Source: Synechococcus sp. MVIR-18-1
GTDB taxonomy: Bacteria > Cyanobacteriota > Cyanobacteriia > PCC-6307 > Cyanobiaceae
Reading direction: 5' to 3'
Assembly (NCBI RefSeq): GCF_014279835.1
Contig: NZ_CP047942.1
Span: 124,001-188,000, forward strand
Length of the DNA stretch: 64,000 nt
In this document: positions 1-9,585 of the stretch, piece by piece
Position numbering within the stretch: the stretch's first letter is position 1
Layout of the letters: each line of letters opens with the position of its first letter
Position numbers and translations under genes: made by a program
Notes under the pieces: model-generated
The model's database searches: none
What the model saw: the letters and a program-made list of their open reading frames with translations, nothing else
What the model was told of the DNA's origin: nothing

Positions 1-2
1 AG

Positions 3-1151
3 GTGATTGATCGCTGGGACGCTGACCATCCCGATGCACCAGTGCGTTGGACCGATTTGCCTTGGGGCTCGGTGGAGCGGAAGCTCCTGGCTGCAGTGTT
101 TGCGCGAACCGCTCCGGATGTGGTGAATCTCAATCCCCCCTTTGCGGCCAACTTGGCAAGCAAGGGTGGGTTGACGGATCTCAGGCCGCTGTTGCCGCCC
201 GATGCCGCTCAGCGCTATTTGCCTTCGGTGTGGCGTGCGGCAGGCGATCCAAAGGCAGGCCAGATTGCCGTTCCTTGGTATCTCACGGTGCGCCTCAGCT
301 TGGTGAACCAGCAGTTGCTTCAACAGGCTGGCGTCAGCTCGCCCCCCCGTCGTTGGGAGGATGTGCCTGCCTTTGCCCGTCAAGTGCGAGAGCGAACAGG
401 GCGTTATGGCTTGTTTGTTACGGCCGTGCCCGACGATTCCGCCGAATTGCTGGAGTCGATGGTGCAGATGGGGGTCGTGTTGCTGGATGACAAACAGCGA
501 GCGGGTTTCGATTCGCCCGAGGGGCGCAAGGCGTTTGCGTTTTGGACCGATTTGTATCGGGAGGGGCTTCTCCCTCGAGAAGTGGTCAGTCAGGGGCAAC
601 GCCGGGCGATTGAGCTCTACCAAAGCGGTGAGCTCGCCCTGCTGGCCAGTGGGGCTGAATTTTTACGCAGTATCCAGACCAATGCCCCTGGAGTGGCGTC
701 CGTGACCTCCCCGCAACCGCCGCTCACCGGCGGCGATGGCACCGCCAACGTGGCTTTGATGACGCTCGCAGTCCCTCGCCAGAGTGAGCGACCGCGAGAA
801 GCGTTGTCGTTTGCACTGGATCTCACGAACGGGCCGAACCAGGCGCGCTTTGCGCGCGAGGCCAGGGTGTTGCCCTCCTCCTTGGAGGCTCTCAGGCAGG
901 TGCGCGCTGAGCTTGAAGCCGAGCGACCTGCAACCTCCGAGCAAGCTCAAATTCGAGAGGCAAGACTCCTCTCTGCCAAGACGCTTGAGCGGGCGAGGGT
1001 GCTTGTGCCTGCAACGCCCGGGGTGAAGCGTCTTCAAAGCATCGTGTACACCCAACTTCAGCGGGCGATGTTGGGTCAGATCAGCAGTGAGGAGGCGGTG
1101 CGTACGGCGGCTGAGCAATGGAACCGTTATTCAGAGGCGCGATGGCCCTAA
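3..1151 (+). CDS. Carbohydrate ABC transporter substrate-binding protein, 5' truncated
   Basis: This resembles family 1 extracellular solute-binding proteins (MalE/UgpB type), which capture sugars or glycosides in the periplasm and hand them to an ABC permease. The visible 382 residues have the expected alternating hydrophobic and surface segments and end in a helical stretch (WNRYSEARWP). There is no signal peptide or lipobox at the visible N terminus, and the frame is open to the edge of the window, so the GTG at 3 is not a credible start and the gene begins upstream. No permease or ATPase gene lies downstream. The ligand cannot be told from sequence; glucosylglycerol, sucrose or trehalose uptake is known for related cyanobacterial systems. 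Confidence 0.7.
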   Translation: MIDRWDADHPDAPVRWTDLPWGSVERKLLAAVFARTAPDVVNLNPPFAANLASKGGLTDLRPLLPPDAAQRYLPSVWRAAGDPKAGQIAVPWYLTVRLSLVNQQLLQQAGVSSPPRRWEDVPAFARQVRERTGRYGLFVTAVPDDSAELLESMVQMGVVLLDDKQRAGFDSPEGRKAFAFWTDLYREGLLPREVVSQGQRRAIELYQSGELALLASGAEFLRSIQTNAPGVASVTSPQPPLTGGDGTANVALMTLAVPRQSERPREALSFALDLTNGPNQARFAREARVLPSSLEALRQVRAELEAERPATSEQAQIREARLLSAKTLERARVLVPATPGVKRLQSIVYTQLQRAMLGQISSEEAVRTAAEQWNRYSEARWP

Positions 1152-1288
1152 GCAGCCAATCACGGCGTTTATGACTCGCGTTGAAGTGAAAACATAAAAA
1201 CAATCGAAAGCCTGAGTTCTTAGCTTTTAGTTGCTCACGAACTGTTCACGCTGACCGGTAGAGTTGTTTCTCTTCACAATGTGTTGCG

Positions 1289-2056
1289 ATGCCCACAGAT
1301 GGGCCTTCTGTAAAAGGAACCATTCTTGTGGTGGACGACGAGCCAGCAGTTAGGCGGGTTCTGTTGATGCGTCTGCAATTAGCTGGTTACAACGTCGTCT
1401 CCGCTGAAGATGGCGAGGAAGCGCTGGAAAAATTTCACAGCGAATCACCGGATCTCGTCGTTCTCGACGTGATGCTTCCAAAGATGGATGGTTTTGCTGT
1501 CTGCCGGCGCTTACGCGCAGAATCTTGCGTTCCAATCATTTTTCTTTCGGCCCTGGAGTCCATCTCTGAGCGGGTGGCTGGCCTTGACCTGGGGGCTGAC
1601 GACTATCTTCCGAAGCCCTTTAGCCCGAAGGAGCTTGAAGCCCGCATTTCCACGATCCTGAGACGGGTTGGGTCCGGTGCTGCCACTGTTGAGCCCCGCG
1701 AAATTCCCAGTGGCCAAGGGGTGATGCGGGTTGGAGATTTAGTGGTGGATACCAATCGCCGACAGGTGAATCGTGGGACGGAGCGGATCGCCCTTACTTA
1801 CACAGAATTCAGCCTTCTTGAATTGCTATTTCGCGATCCAGGACATGTGGTCCCGAGGGCCGAAATCCTTGAGCAGCTATGGGGTTATCCGCCTCGGCGT
1901 GCGGCTGATCTGAGGGTTGTTGATGTGTACGTTGCCCGCCTTAGAGGCAAGCTCGAGCCTGACCCCCGTAACCCTGAGCTGATTCTCACGGTGAGAGGCA
2001 TTGGCTACGCGTCCCAACGCATGGGCGAGCCCGCAGGAACACCTGCAGCGGTTTGA
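1289..2056 (+). CDS. OmpR/PhoB-family response regulator (RpaB/Ycf27-like)
   Basis: This is a DNA-binding two-component response regulator of 255 residues. The receiver domain covers about residues 10-125, with acidic pocket D16/D17, phospho-acceptor D60 (in VVLDVMLPKMDG), S87 and K109. The winged-helix DNA-binding domain covers about 145-245 and ends in the usual VRGIGY hairpin. The receiver end (KPFSPKELEARI) is typical of the cyanobacterial RpaB/Ycf27 group, which controls light-responsive genes; RpaA is less similar. Picocyanobacteria carry more than one related regulator, so I give no symbol. No histidine kinase is next to it. It lies 137 nt after the transporter gene, in its own transcription unit or upstream of lysS, which follows closely on the same strand. 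Confidence 0.85.
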   Translation: MPTDGPSVKGTILVVDDEPAVRRVLLMRLQLAGYNVVSAEDGEEALEKFHSESPDLVVLDVMLPKMDGFAVCRRLRAESCVPIIFLSALESISERVAGLDLGADDYLPKPFSPKELEARISTILRRVGSGAATVEPREIPSGQGVMRVGDLVVDTNRRQVNRGTERIALTYTEFSLLELLFRDPGHVVPRAEILEQLWGYPPRRAADLRVVDVYVARLRGKLEPDPRNPELILTVRGIGYASQRMGEPAGTPAAV

Positions 2057-2127
2057 TGAATCTCTGGTGATCTGTGCGCTCTCGTGCCCTCCGCGGGGCA
2101 GGATGGCGCCCGACTGCTTCTTCTCTC

Positions 2128-3597
2128 TTGTCTGAACTTCGTGAGACCCGCTTGGAGAAGGCGAATGCTCTCAAGGAGCAGGGCCAAGAACCATACGCGT
2201 TGCGTTTTGATCTCAGCGATCGCATGGCTCGCTTGCAAGCCGATCATGCTGATCTTGCGAACGGCACCGAGCGAGACCTGAAGGTTTCGGTTGCTGGTCG
2301 GGTGATGACGCGGCGGGTGATGGGCAAGCTTGCCTTTTTCACGCTGGCGGACGAAACGGGAACGATCCAGTTGTTCCTCGAGAAAGCAACGCTGGGAGAC
2401 AGCTTTGCTCAACTCAGTTCCTTGGTGGATGCAGGCGACCTCATCGGGGTTCATGGCATCTTGCGTCGCACCGATCGGGGTGAATTGTCTGTGAAGGTGA
2501 GCGAATGGCAGATGCTCACCAAATCACTGCAGCCTCTCCCAGATAAATGGCATGGCCTGGCGGATGTGGAGAAGCGCTACCGCCAGCGCTATCTCGATTT
2601 GATCGTCACACCGCAGTCGCGTGAAACGTTCCGGCGTCGGGCGATGGCCGTGAGTGCGATCCGCCGTTGGTTGGATGAACGCGACTTTCTAGAGATCGAA
2701 ACACCGGTCCTGCAGTCCGAAGCCGGTGGTGCTGAGGCGCGACCGTTCATCACGCATCACAACACCCTCGATCTGCCTCTCTACTTGCGGATTGCCACAG
2801 AGCTCCATCTCAAACGGCTCGTGGTGGGTGGATTTGAACGGGTGTATGAGCTCGGGCGGATTTTTCGCAACGAAGGGGTGAGCACGCGCCACAACCCTGA
2901 ATTCACGTCGGTGGAGGTGTATCAGGCCTATGCCGATTACAACGACATGATGACGCTCACCGAACAGCTGATCGCTTCGGTGTGTGAGCAGGTGTGCGGC
3001 ACAACCCGCATCAGCTATCAGGGCGTGGATGTGGACCTGACGCCGTCCTGGAGGCGCGCCACGATGCATGAACTCGTGCAGGAGTCCACTGGCCTTGATT
3101 TCAGCTCGTTCCAGACCCGTGAGGCGGCTGTGGAGGCGATGCGAGCCGCCAATCTGCCAACACCGGATAAGGCCGACACCGTTGGTCGGCTCTTGAACGA
3201 AGCGTTTGAGCATGCTGTGGAACCGAATCTGATCCAGCCCACCTTTGTGCTCGATTACCCGCAGGAAATTTCACCCCTGGCCCGTAAACATCGCAGCAAG
3301 CCAGGGCTTGTGGAGCGGTTTGAGTTGTTCATCGTGGGCCGTGAAACGGCCAATGCCTTTAGTGAGCTCACCGATCCCTTGGATCAACGAGGCCGCATGG
3401 AGCTTCAGCAGGAACGTCGTGCTGCTGGAGATGTGGAAGCCAGCGGAGTGGATGAGGATTTCATTCAGGCCCTAGAAGTGGGGATGCCCCCCACTGGTGG
3501 CCTGGGAATCGGGATTGACCGCTTGGTGATGTTGCTCACCGATAGCCCCTCCATTCGCGATGTCATTGCCTTTCCATTGATGCGACCAGAGGGGTGA
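2128..3597 (+). CDS. lysS: Lysyl-tRNA synthetase, class II
   Basis: It charges tRNA-Lys with lysine. The N-terminal OB-fold anticodon-binding domain covers about residues 1-150, and the class II catalytic core follows with motif 1 (RQRYLDLIV region), motif 2 ([14 protein letters not shown]) and motif 3 ([13 protein letters not shown]). The frame is open from a GTG at 2074, but the family starts with [12 protein letters not shown], and a TTG at 2128 gives exactly that start and a normal length of 489 residues. I therefore chose TTG 2128; the 18 extra codons are unlike any LysRS N terminus. It follows the response regulator by about 70 nt and could be cotranscribed with it. Confidence 0.95.
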   Translation: MSELRETRLEKANALKEQGQEPYALRFDLSDRMARLQADHADLANGTERDLKVSVAGRVMTRRVMGKLAFFTLADETGTIQLFLEKATLGDSFAQLSSLVDAGDLIGVHGILRRTDRGELSVKVSEWQMLTKSLQPLPDKWHGLADVEKRYRQRYLDLIVTPQSRETFRRRAMAVSAIRRWLDERDFLEIETPVLQSEAGGAEARPFITHHNTLDLPLYLRIATELHLKRLVVGGFERVYELGRIFRNEGVSTRHNPEFTSVEVYQAYADYNDMMTLTEQLIASVCEQVCGTTRISYQGVDVDLTPSWRRATMHELVQESTGLDFSSFQTREAAVEAMRAANLPTPDKADTVGRLLNEAFEHAVEPNLIQPTFVLDYPQEISPLARKHRSKPGLVERFELFIVGRETANAFSELTDPLDQRGRMELQQERRAAGDVEASGVDEDFIQALEVGMPPTGGLGIGIDRLVMLLTDSPSIRDVIAFPLMRPEG

Positions 3598-3642
3598 CCT
3601 GTCAGCATGGATAATTAAACCCAGTGGCAGGGTCCAATTCCC

Positions 3643-3906
3643 ATGAGTGGTGAGCGCGTAGGTTTCCGCTTCAAACACGCCGATGCGGTGGTCAAGCGCA
3701 ATCCGCAGGGACGTTCCCGTCGCGGATGGGTGATGGAGCCCGTGGAGCAGACCACGAGCCGAGGCACCAAGATGCCCGCCTATCGCATCCGCTGGCGTGA
3801 CAGTGAGCGTCCTGAGATTGTGCTTCAGCACATGCTGATCGCTGATCCAGACCCCACCCCTCCGCCTGAAAATGTGAGCCTCGAGCCACCCGCACCGAAG
3901 GCTTGA
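3643..3906 (+). CDS. Conserved small hypothetical protein (87 aa)
   Basis: This basic, soluble 87-residue protein has no signal peptide or membrane segment. The N-terminal part (about 1-65) looks like a small beta-rich domain with many Arg and Lys residues, and the last 20 residues are proline-rich and probably disordered. I believe similar proteins occur next to lysS in marine picocyanobacteria, but I do not recognise a domain and assign no function. It begins 45 nt after lysS on the same strand and may be in that transcript. GC content and codon use match the surrounding core genes, which supports a real gene. Confidence 0.7.
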   Translation: MSGERVGFRFKHADAVVKRNPQGRSRRGWVMEPVEQTTSRGTKMPAYRIRWRDSERPEIVLQHMLIADPDPTPPPENVSLEPPAPKA

Positions 3907-3928
3907 TCGAGAGCGATCTCAAGCTTGA

Positions 3929-4414
3929 TTAGCTGAGGCCTTTGTCGCGTCGCAGCTCTTCCAACTCTTGTTGTGCTTCAAATAGGGCCCAATCCTCATC
4001 AAGGCTTCGCCTGGATGAGGATTGCTGCTCTTGCGTTTTAAGGCTGTTGAGCTGCTCTTCGAGTTCGGCGAACTGAAGACCGAGGGCTTCGAACTCCTCC
4101 CAGAGTTTGCGACCTTGCTGCATCAGACCAGCAACATGCTGATCCGCCCGTTGCGCCAGTTCAAGGGCACCAGCCCTACGTGCTTTCTCGCCCCGTTTTG
4201 TCCAGGCCTGGACCTGTTCGGCGAGCGTGAGCAGTTGGCGGCGTAATTCCCTCGCTTGAAGTTGCTGCTGCCCGCGACGAGTGTGAAGATCCCTTTGGCG
4301 GTCTTGAAGATGCTGTTCCCGCAGCAGTTGATCTTGGCTGGGATTGCTGCTTAAAAACTGTTCAAGCCGTTCTTCCAGGCTGCGTTCGAGGTTGTCCAGC
4401 CAGGTGGGGCTCAT
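3929..4414 (-). CDS. Coiled-coil hypothetical protein (161 aa)
   Basis: The 161-residue protein is almost entirely helical, with a strong heptad pattern and many Gln, Glu, Arg and Leu residues, so a long coiled coil is likely. There is no signal peptide or membrane segment. Its start overlaps the stop of the 77-residue gene upstream by 4 nt (ATGA), which indicates translational coupling. It is the last gene of the minus-strand run egtB-egtD-77 aa-161 aa. I do not recognise a family function. The operon position may only reflect shared transcription with the ergothioneine genes; nothing in the sequence links it to that pathway. Confidence 0.7.
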   Translation of the reverse strand: MSPTWLDNLERSLEERLEQFLSSNPSQDQLLREQHLQDRQRDLHTRRGQQQLQARELRRQLLTLAEQVQAWTKRGEKARRAGALELAQRADQHVAGLMQQGRKLWEEFEALGLQFAELEEQLNSLKTQEQQSSSRRSLDEDWALFEAQQELEELRRDKGLS

Positions 4415-4644
4415 GGGATTGGATCCGGTGCGCGTGTGATTAATGGAGCTTCGATTTCTTGCTCGAGCGGATTGATGGCACCTTCCCGTGAACGGAGCAA
4501 CAGTTGGGTGAGACGAGCCACTGATCCCTCTCCGAGCTCAAGGGCACCCAAGCGATCGAAGGCGTTGCGGTACACCGTTTCCAGCTCTTCGATCAGGGTT
4601 TCTCGTTGTAGGCGGACGGTGGCCCGTTGCTCGTCGCGACTCAT
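4411..4644 (-). CDS. Small hypothetical protein (77 aa), egt operon
   Basis: This 77-residue soluble protein is mostly helical in residues 1-55, with a proline-rich tail. It is similar in style to short conserved proteins of picocyanobacteria but has no motif that I can name. It starts 27 nt after the end of egtD and its stop overlaps the start of the next gene by 4 nt, so it is very likely translated as part of the same mRNA. The coding strand is supported by these tight junctions and by normal codon use. Function unknown. Confidence 0.65.
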   Translation of the reverse strand: MSRDEQRATVRLQRETLIEELETVYRNAFDRLGALELGEGSVARLTQLLLRSREGAINPLEQEIEAPLITRAPDPIP

Positions 4645-4671
4645 GGCTCAGCGGGGTTGAAGGTCTGGATC

Positions 4672-5664
4672 TCAGTCTGTGGGCTCTAAGAGATGCAAGG
4701 AGAGATCATCCTCTGGATCATGCCAGCGACGCAGCCAGCGCCACCCGGCCCGTTGCGCTAACGCAACAGCGCGTTCAGGGCTGTACTTGAGGCTGTATTC
4801 GGTGATCAGTGGCTCATCGCACTTGAAGGTCCAACGGTTATCCGCGATTCTGACCACTTGGTCGCAGCTGCTGATCAAGGCCATCTGCACCCGCTGTTGT
4901 TCGTCTTGCCAACGCGCTTGGTATTGAAAGCATTGGGGGTCAAAATTCGCTCCCAAATCGGCATTGAGGCGATGCAGCAAGTTGCGTGCAAAGGCAGCTG
5001 AGATGCCAGCGGCATCGTTGTAGGCCGCTTCGAGGCGGACCTTGCTCTTGGGTTGGTCCAGACCAAGAAGCAGAGGTCCTCCCTTCAGCAACTGCTTGAA
5101 CTGGCGCAGCACGCGGACGGCATCGTCCTGTTCAAAATTGCCGAGCGAGCTGCCAGGAAAGAAACCGATGCGGCGTTGGTTGCTCAGCAATGGGTGCTCA
5201 GGCACTGTCGTCAGTGTGCTGTGATCGCAGCAAATCCCAAGCATCGGCACCTCCGGATGGCGTTGCTGCAGAGCTGCGGTGGCCTTGCCTAGATGCTCCG
5301 CACTGATGTCGAGGGCTACGTAGGCGGCGGGATGGATCGCGTTGAGAAGGGGCCCTACTTTTTGGGCGCTGCCAGCCCCGAATTCAACGATCACACCTCC
5401 ACCGATGGCTGACGCAATCTCGGGGGCAGCCAACTCGAGCAGAGCAATTTCGGTGCGCGTGAGGCTGTATTCGGGTTGCTCACAGATGCGATCGAACAGG
5501 CGTGAGCCCTCCTCGTCATAGAGAAACCAAGCCGGGAGTTGGCGGGGACAACGGTTGAGCCCGATCCGCACGAGCTGCTCCATATCCGCTGCTGGCGGAT
5601 GGAGGTCGATCAGTTCGGGTTTTTGATCGGTCTGGTGAAAGGTCTGTTGAGAGGTGGTGGTCAT
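4672..5664 (-). CDS. egtD: L-histidine N(alpha)-methyltransferase
   Basis: It should methylate the alpha-amino group of histidine three times with SAM to give hercynine, the first step of ergothioneine synthesis. The 330 residues match the family length (about 320). The SAM-binding Rossmann core is visible near residues 90-130 (IVEFGAGSAQKVGPLL), as is the family hallmark FFPGSSLGNF (about 168-177). The start overlaps the egtB stop by 4 nt (ATGA), so the two enzymes are translationally coupled. The N-terminal LYDEEGSRLFDRICEQPEY stretch is also characteristic. Together with EgtB this gives the two core enzymes of the pathway. Confidence 0.93.
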   Translation of the reverse strand: MTTTSQQTFHQTDQKPELIDLHPPAADMEQLVRIGLNRCPRQLPAWFLYDEEGSRLFDRICEQPEYSLTRTEIALLELAAPEIASAIGGGVIVEFGAGSAQKVGPLLNAIHPAAYVALDISAEHLGKATAALQQRHPEVPMLGICCDHSTLTTVPEHPLLSNQRRIGFFPGSSLGNFEQDDAVRVLRQFKQLLKGGPLLLGLDQPKSKVRLEAAYNDAAGISAAFARNLLHRLNADLGANFDPQCFQYQARWQDEQQRVQMALISSCDQVVRIADNRWTFKCDEPLITEYSLKYSPERAVALAQRAGWRWLRRWHDPEDDLSLHLLEPTD

Positions 5665-6887
5665 CGGGCCAAGCGCAGGCCAGCCGCCATCCAGCGGCTA
5701 GAGGGAGCAAAAAAATTGCGGTAGGTGTTGCGGGCATGTCCCTCTGGAGTGAGGTGGCTGCTGCCCCGCAACACGAATTGGGAGGTCATGAACTTGCCGT
5801 TGTACTCGCCAACGGCTCCTTGGGCAGGCTGAAATCCGGGATAAGGCCGGTAGGGACTGGCGGTCCATTGCCAAAGCTCAGCATGACTTTGCTTGAGCTG
5901 CAGCCCCTGCTCCTGGGCGGCCATCTCCCATTCGGCCTCCGTTGGTAAGCGGGCTTCAGCCCAGCGTGCATAGGCATCGGCTTCAAACCAGCTGAGATGA
6001 CGCACCGGGCGATGGTCGTCTAACGGGCAGCGTCCGGCAAGGGTGAACTCCCAAGCCCAAGCTTGCTGTTCACCACTCTGTGCTTGGCGCCAGTAACGCG
6101 GGGCTTTCCACTGCCGCTCTGTGCGCATGGCCCAGCCTTCACTCATCCAAAGTTCGGGGCGCGCGTATCCGCCGTTCTCGATAAAAGCTCTGTAGTCGCC
6201 GTTGCTCACCAAGCGATCGGCCAGGGCATAGGATTCGAGCCACACGCGATGCCGTGGTTCCTCATTGTCGAAATGGAAGGGATGGGTGTGGTTGGTGCCG
6301 CCGTGCTGTTGCGTGTCTTGGCCGATCTCCACCAGGCCTCCCGCACACGGCAGCCAAACTGGAGGTGTCCCGTCATGGGAAGCCGCTTCGGGCTCCTGCC
6401 AATCCGTTCGATACGCCGGTTCCAAGGGCTGACGGCTGAAGGCATCGAGGAGATCCATCAACATCAACTCCTGATGCTGTTGCTCGTGCTGAAGACCCAG
6501 TTCCACGAGTTCCACCCAGGGGGATTCGCCATTGCCTTGGAGCAGGTCTGCCAGGGCCTGGGTCACCTTGTGCCGCCAAGCGATCACCTCCGCTATCGAT
6601 GGCCTGCTCAGTAAGCCCCGTTGCGGTCTGGGTTGCCGCGGGCCAACCGCGTCGTAATAGGAGTTGAACAGATAGGTCCAACGGGGATCCGCCCCTTCGT
6701 AACCAGGGCAATGGGGGATCAGAACAAAGGTTTCAAAAAACCAGGTGGTATGGGCGAGATGCCATTTAGGGGGGCTCGCATCAGCCATGCCCTGGAGGCA
6801 GAGATCTTCGGCTTCCAGCGGCTCAATTAAAACTTCGCTGCGGCGGCGCACGTCCATCAGCCGGCTGAGCAGCGTGCCGGAGTCCAT
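5661..6887 (-). CDS. egtB: Ergothioneine sulfoxide synthase (hercynine oxygenase)
   Basis: This non-heme iron enzyme joins hercynine to a thiol donor through a C-S bond and forms the sulfoxide. It has an N-terminal DinB-like domain and a C-terminal formylglycine-generating-enzyme-like (FGE) domain (about 180-405). The likely iron ligands are H46 (in HLAHTTWFFE) and H134/H138 (in HEQQHQE), the spacing known from mycobacterial EgtB. The length of 408 residues is normal. It is the first gene of a minus-strand operon with egtD. No egtA (gamma-glutamylcysteine supply) or egtC (glutamate removal) is nearby; some cyanobacterial EgtB enzymes use free cysteine, which would make both unnecessary, but this is inference here. 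Confidence 0.92.
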   Translation of the reverse strand: MDSGTLLSRLMDVRRRSEVLIEPLEAEDLCLQGMADASPPKWHLAHTTWFFETFVLIPHCPGYEGADPRWTYLFNSYYDAVGPRQPRPQRGLLSRPSIAEVIAWRHKVTQALADLLQGNGESPWVELVELGLQHEQQHQELMLMDLLDAFSRQPLEPAYRTDWQEPEAASHDGTPPVWLPCAGGLVEIGQDTQQHGGTNHTHPFHFDNEEPRHRVWLESYALADRLVSNGDYRAFIENGGYARPELWMSEGWAMRTERQWKAPRYWRQAQSGEQQAWAWEFTLAGRCPLDDHRPVRHLSWFEADAYARWAEARLPTEAEWEMAAQEQGLQLKQSHAELWQWTASPYRPYPGFQPAQGAVGEYNGKFMTSQFVLRGSSHLTPEGHARNTYRNFFAPSSRWMAAGLRLAR

Positions 6888-6984
6888 GGAAGGTTGAAGC
6901 TCGGGACAGTGACCTTAGTGAGGCCAAGCTGTAGGTGCTTTCCAACAAGTCCCCCTAGCATCAGCCCATTTAGGCAATGCCCTT

Positions 6985-9033
6985 GTGATCGGCACGCTGC
7001 TGGCTGAGCGCTACCGCTTGGATCAATGTCTGACGGCAGACACCTCCGCACCCCAGGGGCAGCTTTGGCGTGGCACCGATGTGTTGGCCTCCGATGCGCC
7101 AGTGGCACTGCGGCAGCTTCAAGATCCTGAGGCGCAAGAGCGGTTTCGCCAGCTGTGGCCGGCGATGCAATCGGTGCTTCACCCGCTGATCCCACGCTTC
7201 GGAGGCCTGCTGGAGGAATTGGATTCGCTTTGGCTGGTGAGGGAGTGGCAGGAAGGATCCAGCTTTGGGCAGATTCAGCAGCAGCGGCGCGAGCGTCAGC
7301 TGGTGTTTGGTGGCGGCGAAGTGCTGCTGTTGTTGCGTCAGCTCCTCCCCGTGTTGGGCGTTCTCCATGGCAAGGGACTGGTCCATGGCGATATCAACCC
7401 GAGCAATCTTCTGCGCCGTGATCAGGATGGATTGCCGGTTTTGCTGGATTTTGGCCTGCTGCAAAAACTCGGCACCGCCCCGCTCCTCGGAGCCACGGCT
7501 AGTTATGCCCCGAGGGGACAAGGCCGGGGCGAGATGGCCGCGCCATGGATGGATTTGCATGCTCTGGGTGTGACGGCCTTGACATTGCTGAGCGGACGGG
7601 CACCGGAGGCCTTGCTGCCGGCCGATGCCAGCGAATGGCCATGTCCCTCAGGCCTCGAGATCCATGAAGGCTTCCGCGAGGTGCTGGAACGCTTGCTCAG
7701 TGAGCTTCCAGGTCGCCGTTTTGAGCAGGCCGGGGAGGTTTTGCAGGCCTTGAAAGCGGTTCCCATGCCTGAATCGACCGGACCGATGCCGAGTTCAGAG
7801 CGCACGGTCGTGCTCGCGCCTGCCGTGCTGGCCTCCGCTGAACTCCCTGCCGCCCTTCCGCAGGCTGTTGTCTCGCCTTCCCCTCAGCCTCGCCGGCGTC
7901 AGCGCGCCGATGAGCGCCAAGTGGCGGCGGAAGGCCGGTTATGGCCCGTGGCGATTGCCCTGTTGTTATCAGCGGTCGTAGGTACGGCGATTGGCTGGTT
8001 CCTGCTCAGCCGCGGCAATGCTCCAGCTGGTGTGCCTTCCACGGATCGAGATGTGGTGGGTCGCTCGCCGACGGCCAGCCTTCCGCCCGCAGAGGTGGAT
8101 CAGCGTCAACAACTGCTCAGTCGATTAAGGGCTCTGCAGGTCGACCGCAGCTGGTTCTTGGAGCTCGTGGATGCCAGCTTGTTGGCCCAATTCCCGGAGC
8201 GAAGTGGTCGTTTGCCCAGTGATTCCCTGGAGGATGCGCCCCTGCGCCAGGTTTGGAACGAGCTAGCCAATGAGTGGTTGGCAAGGGTGGAGCAGTTGCC
8301 TCCAGGCTTGCGTCGCCGACTGGGGTCACTGGATCCCAAGGATTGGCAGACCCAGCGTGAGGCCCTTGTCGGACAAGGGGTGAATGACAGGGTGGTGGAG
8401 CAGCTGGTCTCCGTGGCTGCCAACACCCTGTTGCCGGGGGTGGCCTCAGGAACCAAGCCACCCGAACCGTTCCGGCAGCTTTGGTTTGCGGCTGCCTTGC
8501 GCAGTCTGGAAGAGGTCAAGATTGAAAAAGTGAAGGCCGGAGCTGAGATGGCCACCGTGTTGTCCAGTCGGGTACCCGCCGATAGCGCCCGTTTGATTTC
8601 GATTCAGGTTCCGGCCAATCGCCGGTTGGTGCTCGGCATTAATGGAACGCCGTTAATGCAGATGACTGTCTACGCCGCTGACGGCTCCATTGCTGCCGAA
8701 CGGGGCCCTTTGCGAGTGGTCACCCTGGCGGCTGATGTGGGCACGCCTGTGCAGGTGCTCGTGACCAATGAAGGTGTCGCTTCCGGTTTGCTGACCCTGT
8801 CTTGTCGCGCTGACCTGCAGATCACCAATCCTGCACCAAAAGCACTGTCAAAACCGCTGCCAAGGGTGGATCGCAATCCGATTGCCGATCCGGCGACGGG
8901 AGCGCAGGGACCGGTGGAGGCGCTGCCAGAACCCCCTGGCCCGAAGCCAGCAGGCGTGAAAGAGGACGTCTCCCCGGAGCCAGCGGCCCAAGAGCCGTCC
9001 GCTGAGCCAGAAGCGGGTCTGCTGAATCAATAG
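6985..9033 (+). CDS. Membrane-anchored Ser/Thr kinase-like protein with degenerate motifs
   Basis: The 682-residue protein has an N-terminal kinase fold (about 1-255), one membrane segment at about 319-341 ([20 protein letters not shown]), and a long extracytoplasmic region ending in a Pro/Glu-rich tail. The kinase part keeps D136 and N141 of the catalytic loop and the DFG aspartate D155. The glycine loop is not recognisable, the beta-3 lysine is replaced by R43 (VALR), and the HRDxKPxN loop reads HGDINPSN, with the catalytic-loop lysine changed to Asn. It may be a pseudokinase or an atypical kinase. The start is GTG at 6985. It faces egtB divergently, and its 3' end overlaps smpB by 7 nt in convergent orientation. 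The function of the outer domain is unknown. Confidence 0.8.
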   Translation: MIGTLLAERYRLDQCLTADTSAPQGQLWRGTDVLASDAPVALRQLQDPEAQERFRQLWPAMQSVLHPLIPRFGGLLEELDSLWLVREWQEGSSFGQIQQQRRERQLVFGGGEVLLLLRQLLPVLGVLHGKGLVHGDINPSNLLRRDQDGLPVLLDFGLLQKLGTAPLLGATASYAPRGQGRGEMAAPWMDLHALGVTALTLLSGRAPEALLPADASEWPCPSGLEIHEGFREVLERLLSELPGRRFEQAGEVLQALKAVPMPESTGPMPSSERTVVLAPAVLASAELPAALPQAVVSPSPQPRRRQRADERQVAAEGRLWPVAIALLLSAVVGTAIGWFLLSRGNAPAGVPSTDRDVVGRSPTASLPPAEVDQRQQLLSRLRALQVDRSWFLELVDASLLAQFPERSGRLPSDSLEDAPLRQVWNELANEWLARVEQLPPGLRRRLGSLDPKDWQTQREALVGQGVNDRVVEQLVSVAANTLLPGVASGTKPPEPFRQLWFAAALRSLEEVKIEKVKAGAEMATVLSSRVPADSARLISIQVPANRRLVLGINGTPLMQMTVYAADGSIAAERGPLRVVTLAADVGTPVQVLVTNEGVASGLLTLSCRADLQITNPAPKALSKPLPRVDRNPIADPATGAQGPVEALPEPPGPKPAGVKEDVSPEPAAQEPSAEPEAGLLNQ

Positions 9034-9521
9034 CGGGCGATCGCGTCCCGGGTTTCTTTTTTGACCTGCTTGTCTTTTGCAGCGGCCCGCTTGTCATGGA
9101 GCTTGCGTCCCTTGCCCAGGCCGATGGTCACCTTGATCCATGACCCCTGCAGGTGCAGGTTGAGGGGAATCAGGGTGAGCCCTTTTTGTTCCAGATGACC
9201 CCGTAATTTGTCGATTTCTCGGCGATGGGCGAGGAGCCGCCTCACTCGCAGTGGCTCGTGATTGAAATAGCGACTGGCGTGGGTGTGCGGGGAGATGTGA
9301 ACGTTGTGGAGGTGCAGTTCTCCGCGCCTGATCAGGCAGAAGCCATCGCGAAGATTGGCTTGCCCCGCGCGCACCGATTTCACCTCGGTCCCCAGGAGTT
9401 CGATTCCCGTTTCTAGGGTTTCAAGGATTTCGTACTGGTGTCTTGCCAGTCGATTGTCGGCCAGCAGGCGATTGGCCGCTGCTCTTGCCGCTGCACTCTT
9501 CTTGCCGCCTCCCTTGCCCAT
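9027..9521 (-). CDS. smpB: SsrA-binding protein SmpB
   Basis: It binds tmRNA and is needed for trans-translation, the rescue of stalled ribosomes. The 164 residues include the core beta-barrel with [19 protein letters not shown] and the family end KRAAAKDK followed by the basic C-terminal tail. The N-terminal extension ([16 protein letters not shown]) is basic and is seen in marine cyanobacterial homologs. The last 7 nt overlap the 3' end of the kinase-like gene on the other strand. It is divergent from ruvB, with 64 nt between the two start codons. Confidence 0.95.
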   Translation of the reverse strand: MGKGGGKKSAAARAAANRLLADNRLARHQYEILETLETGIELLGTEVKSVRAGQANLRDGFCLIRRGELHLHNVHISPHTHASRYFNHEPLRVRRLLAHRREIDKLRGHLEQKGLTLIPLNLHLQGSWIKVTIGLGKGRKLHDKRAAAKDKQVKKETRDAIARY

Positions 9522-9585
9522 CTCGCGTCAGGCCCCACGGCCGATCGGTCTCCCGACCTTATCCAGCTATCGGTACCCTGCGACC

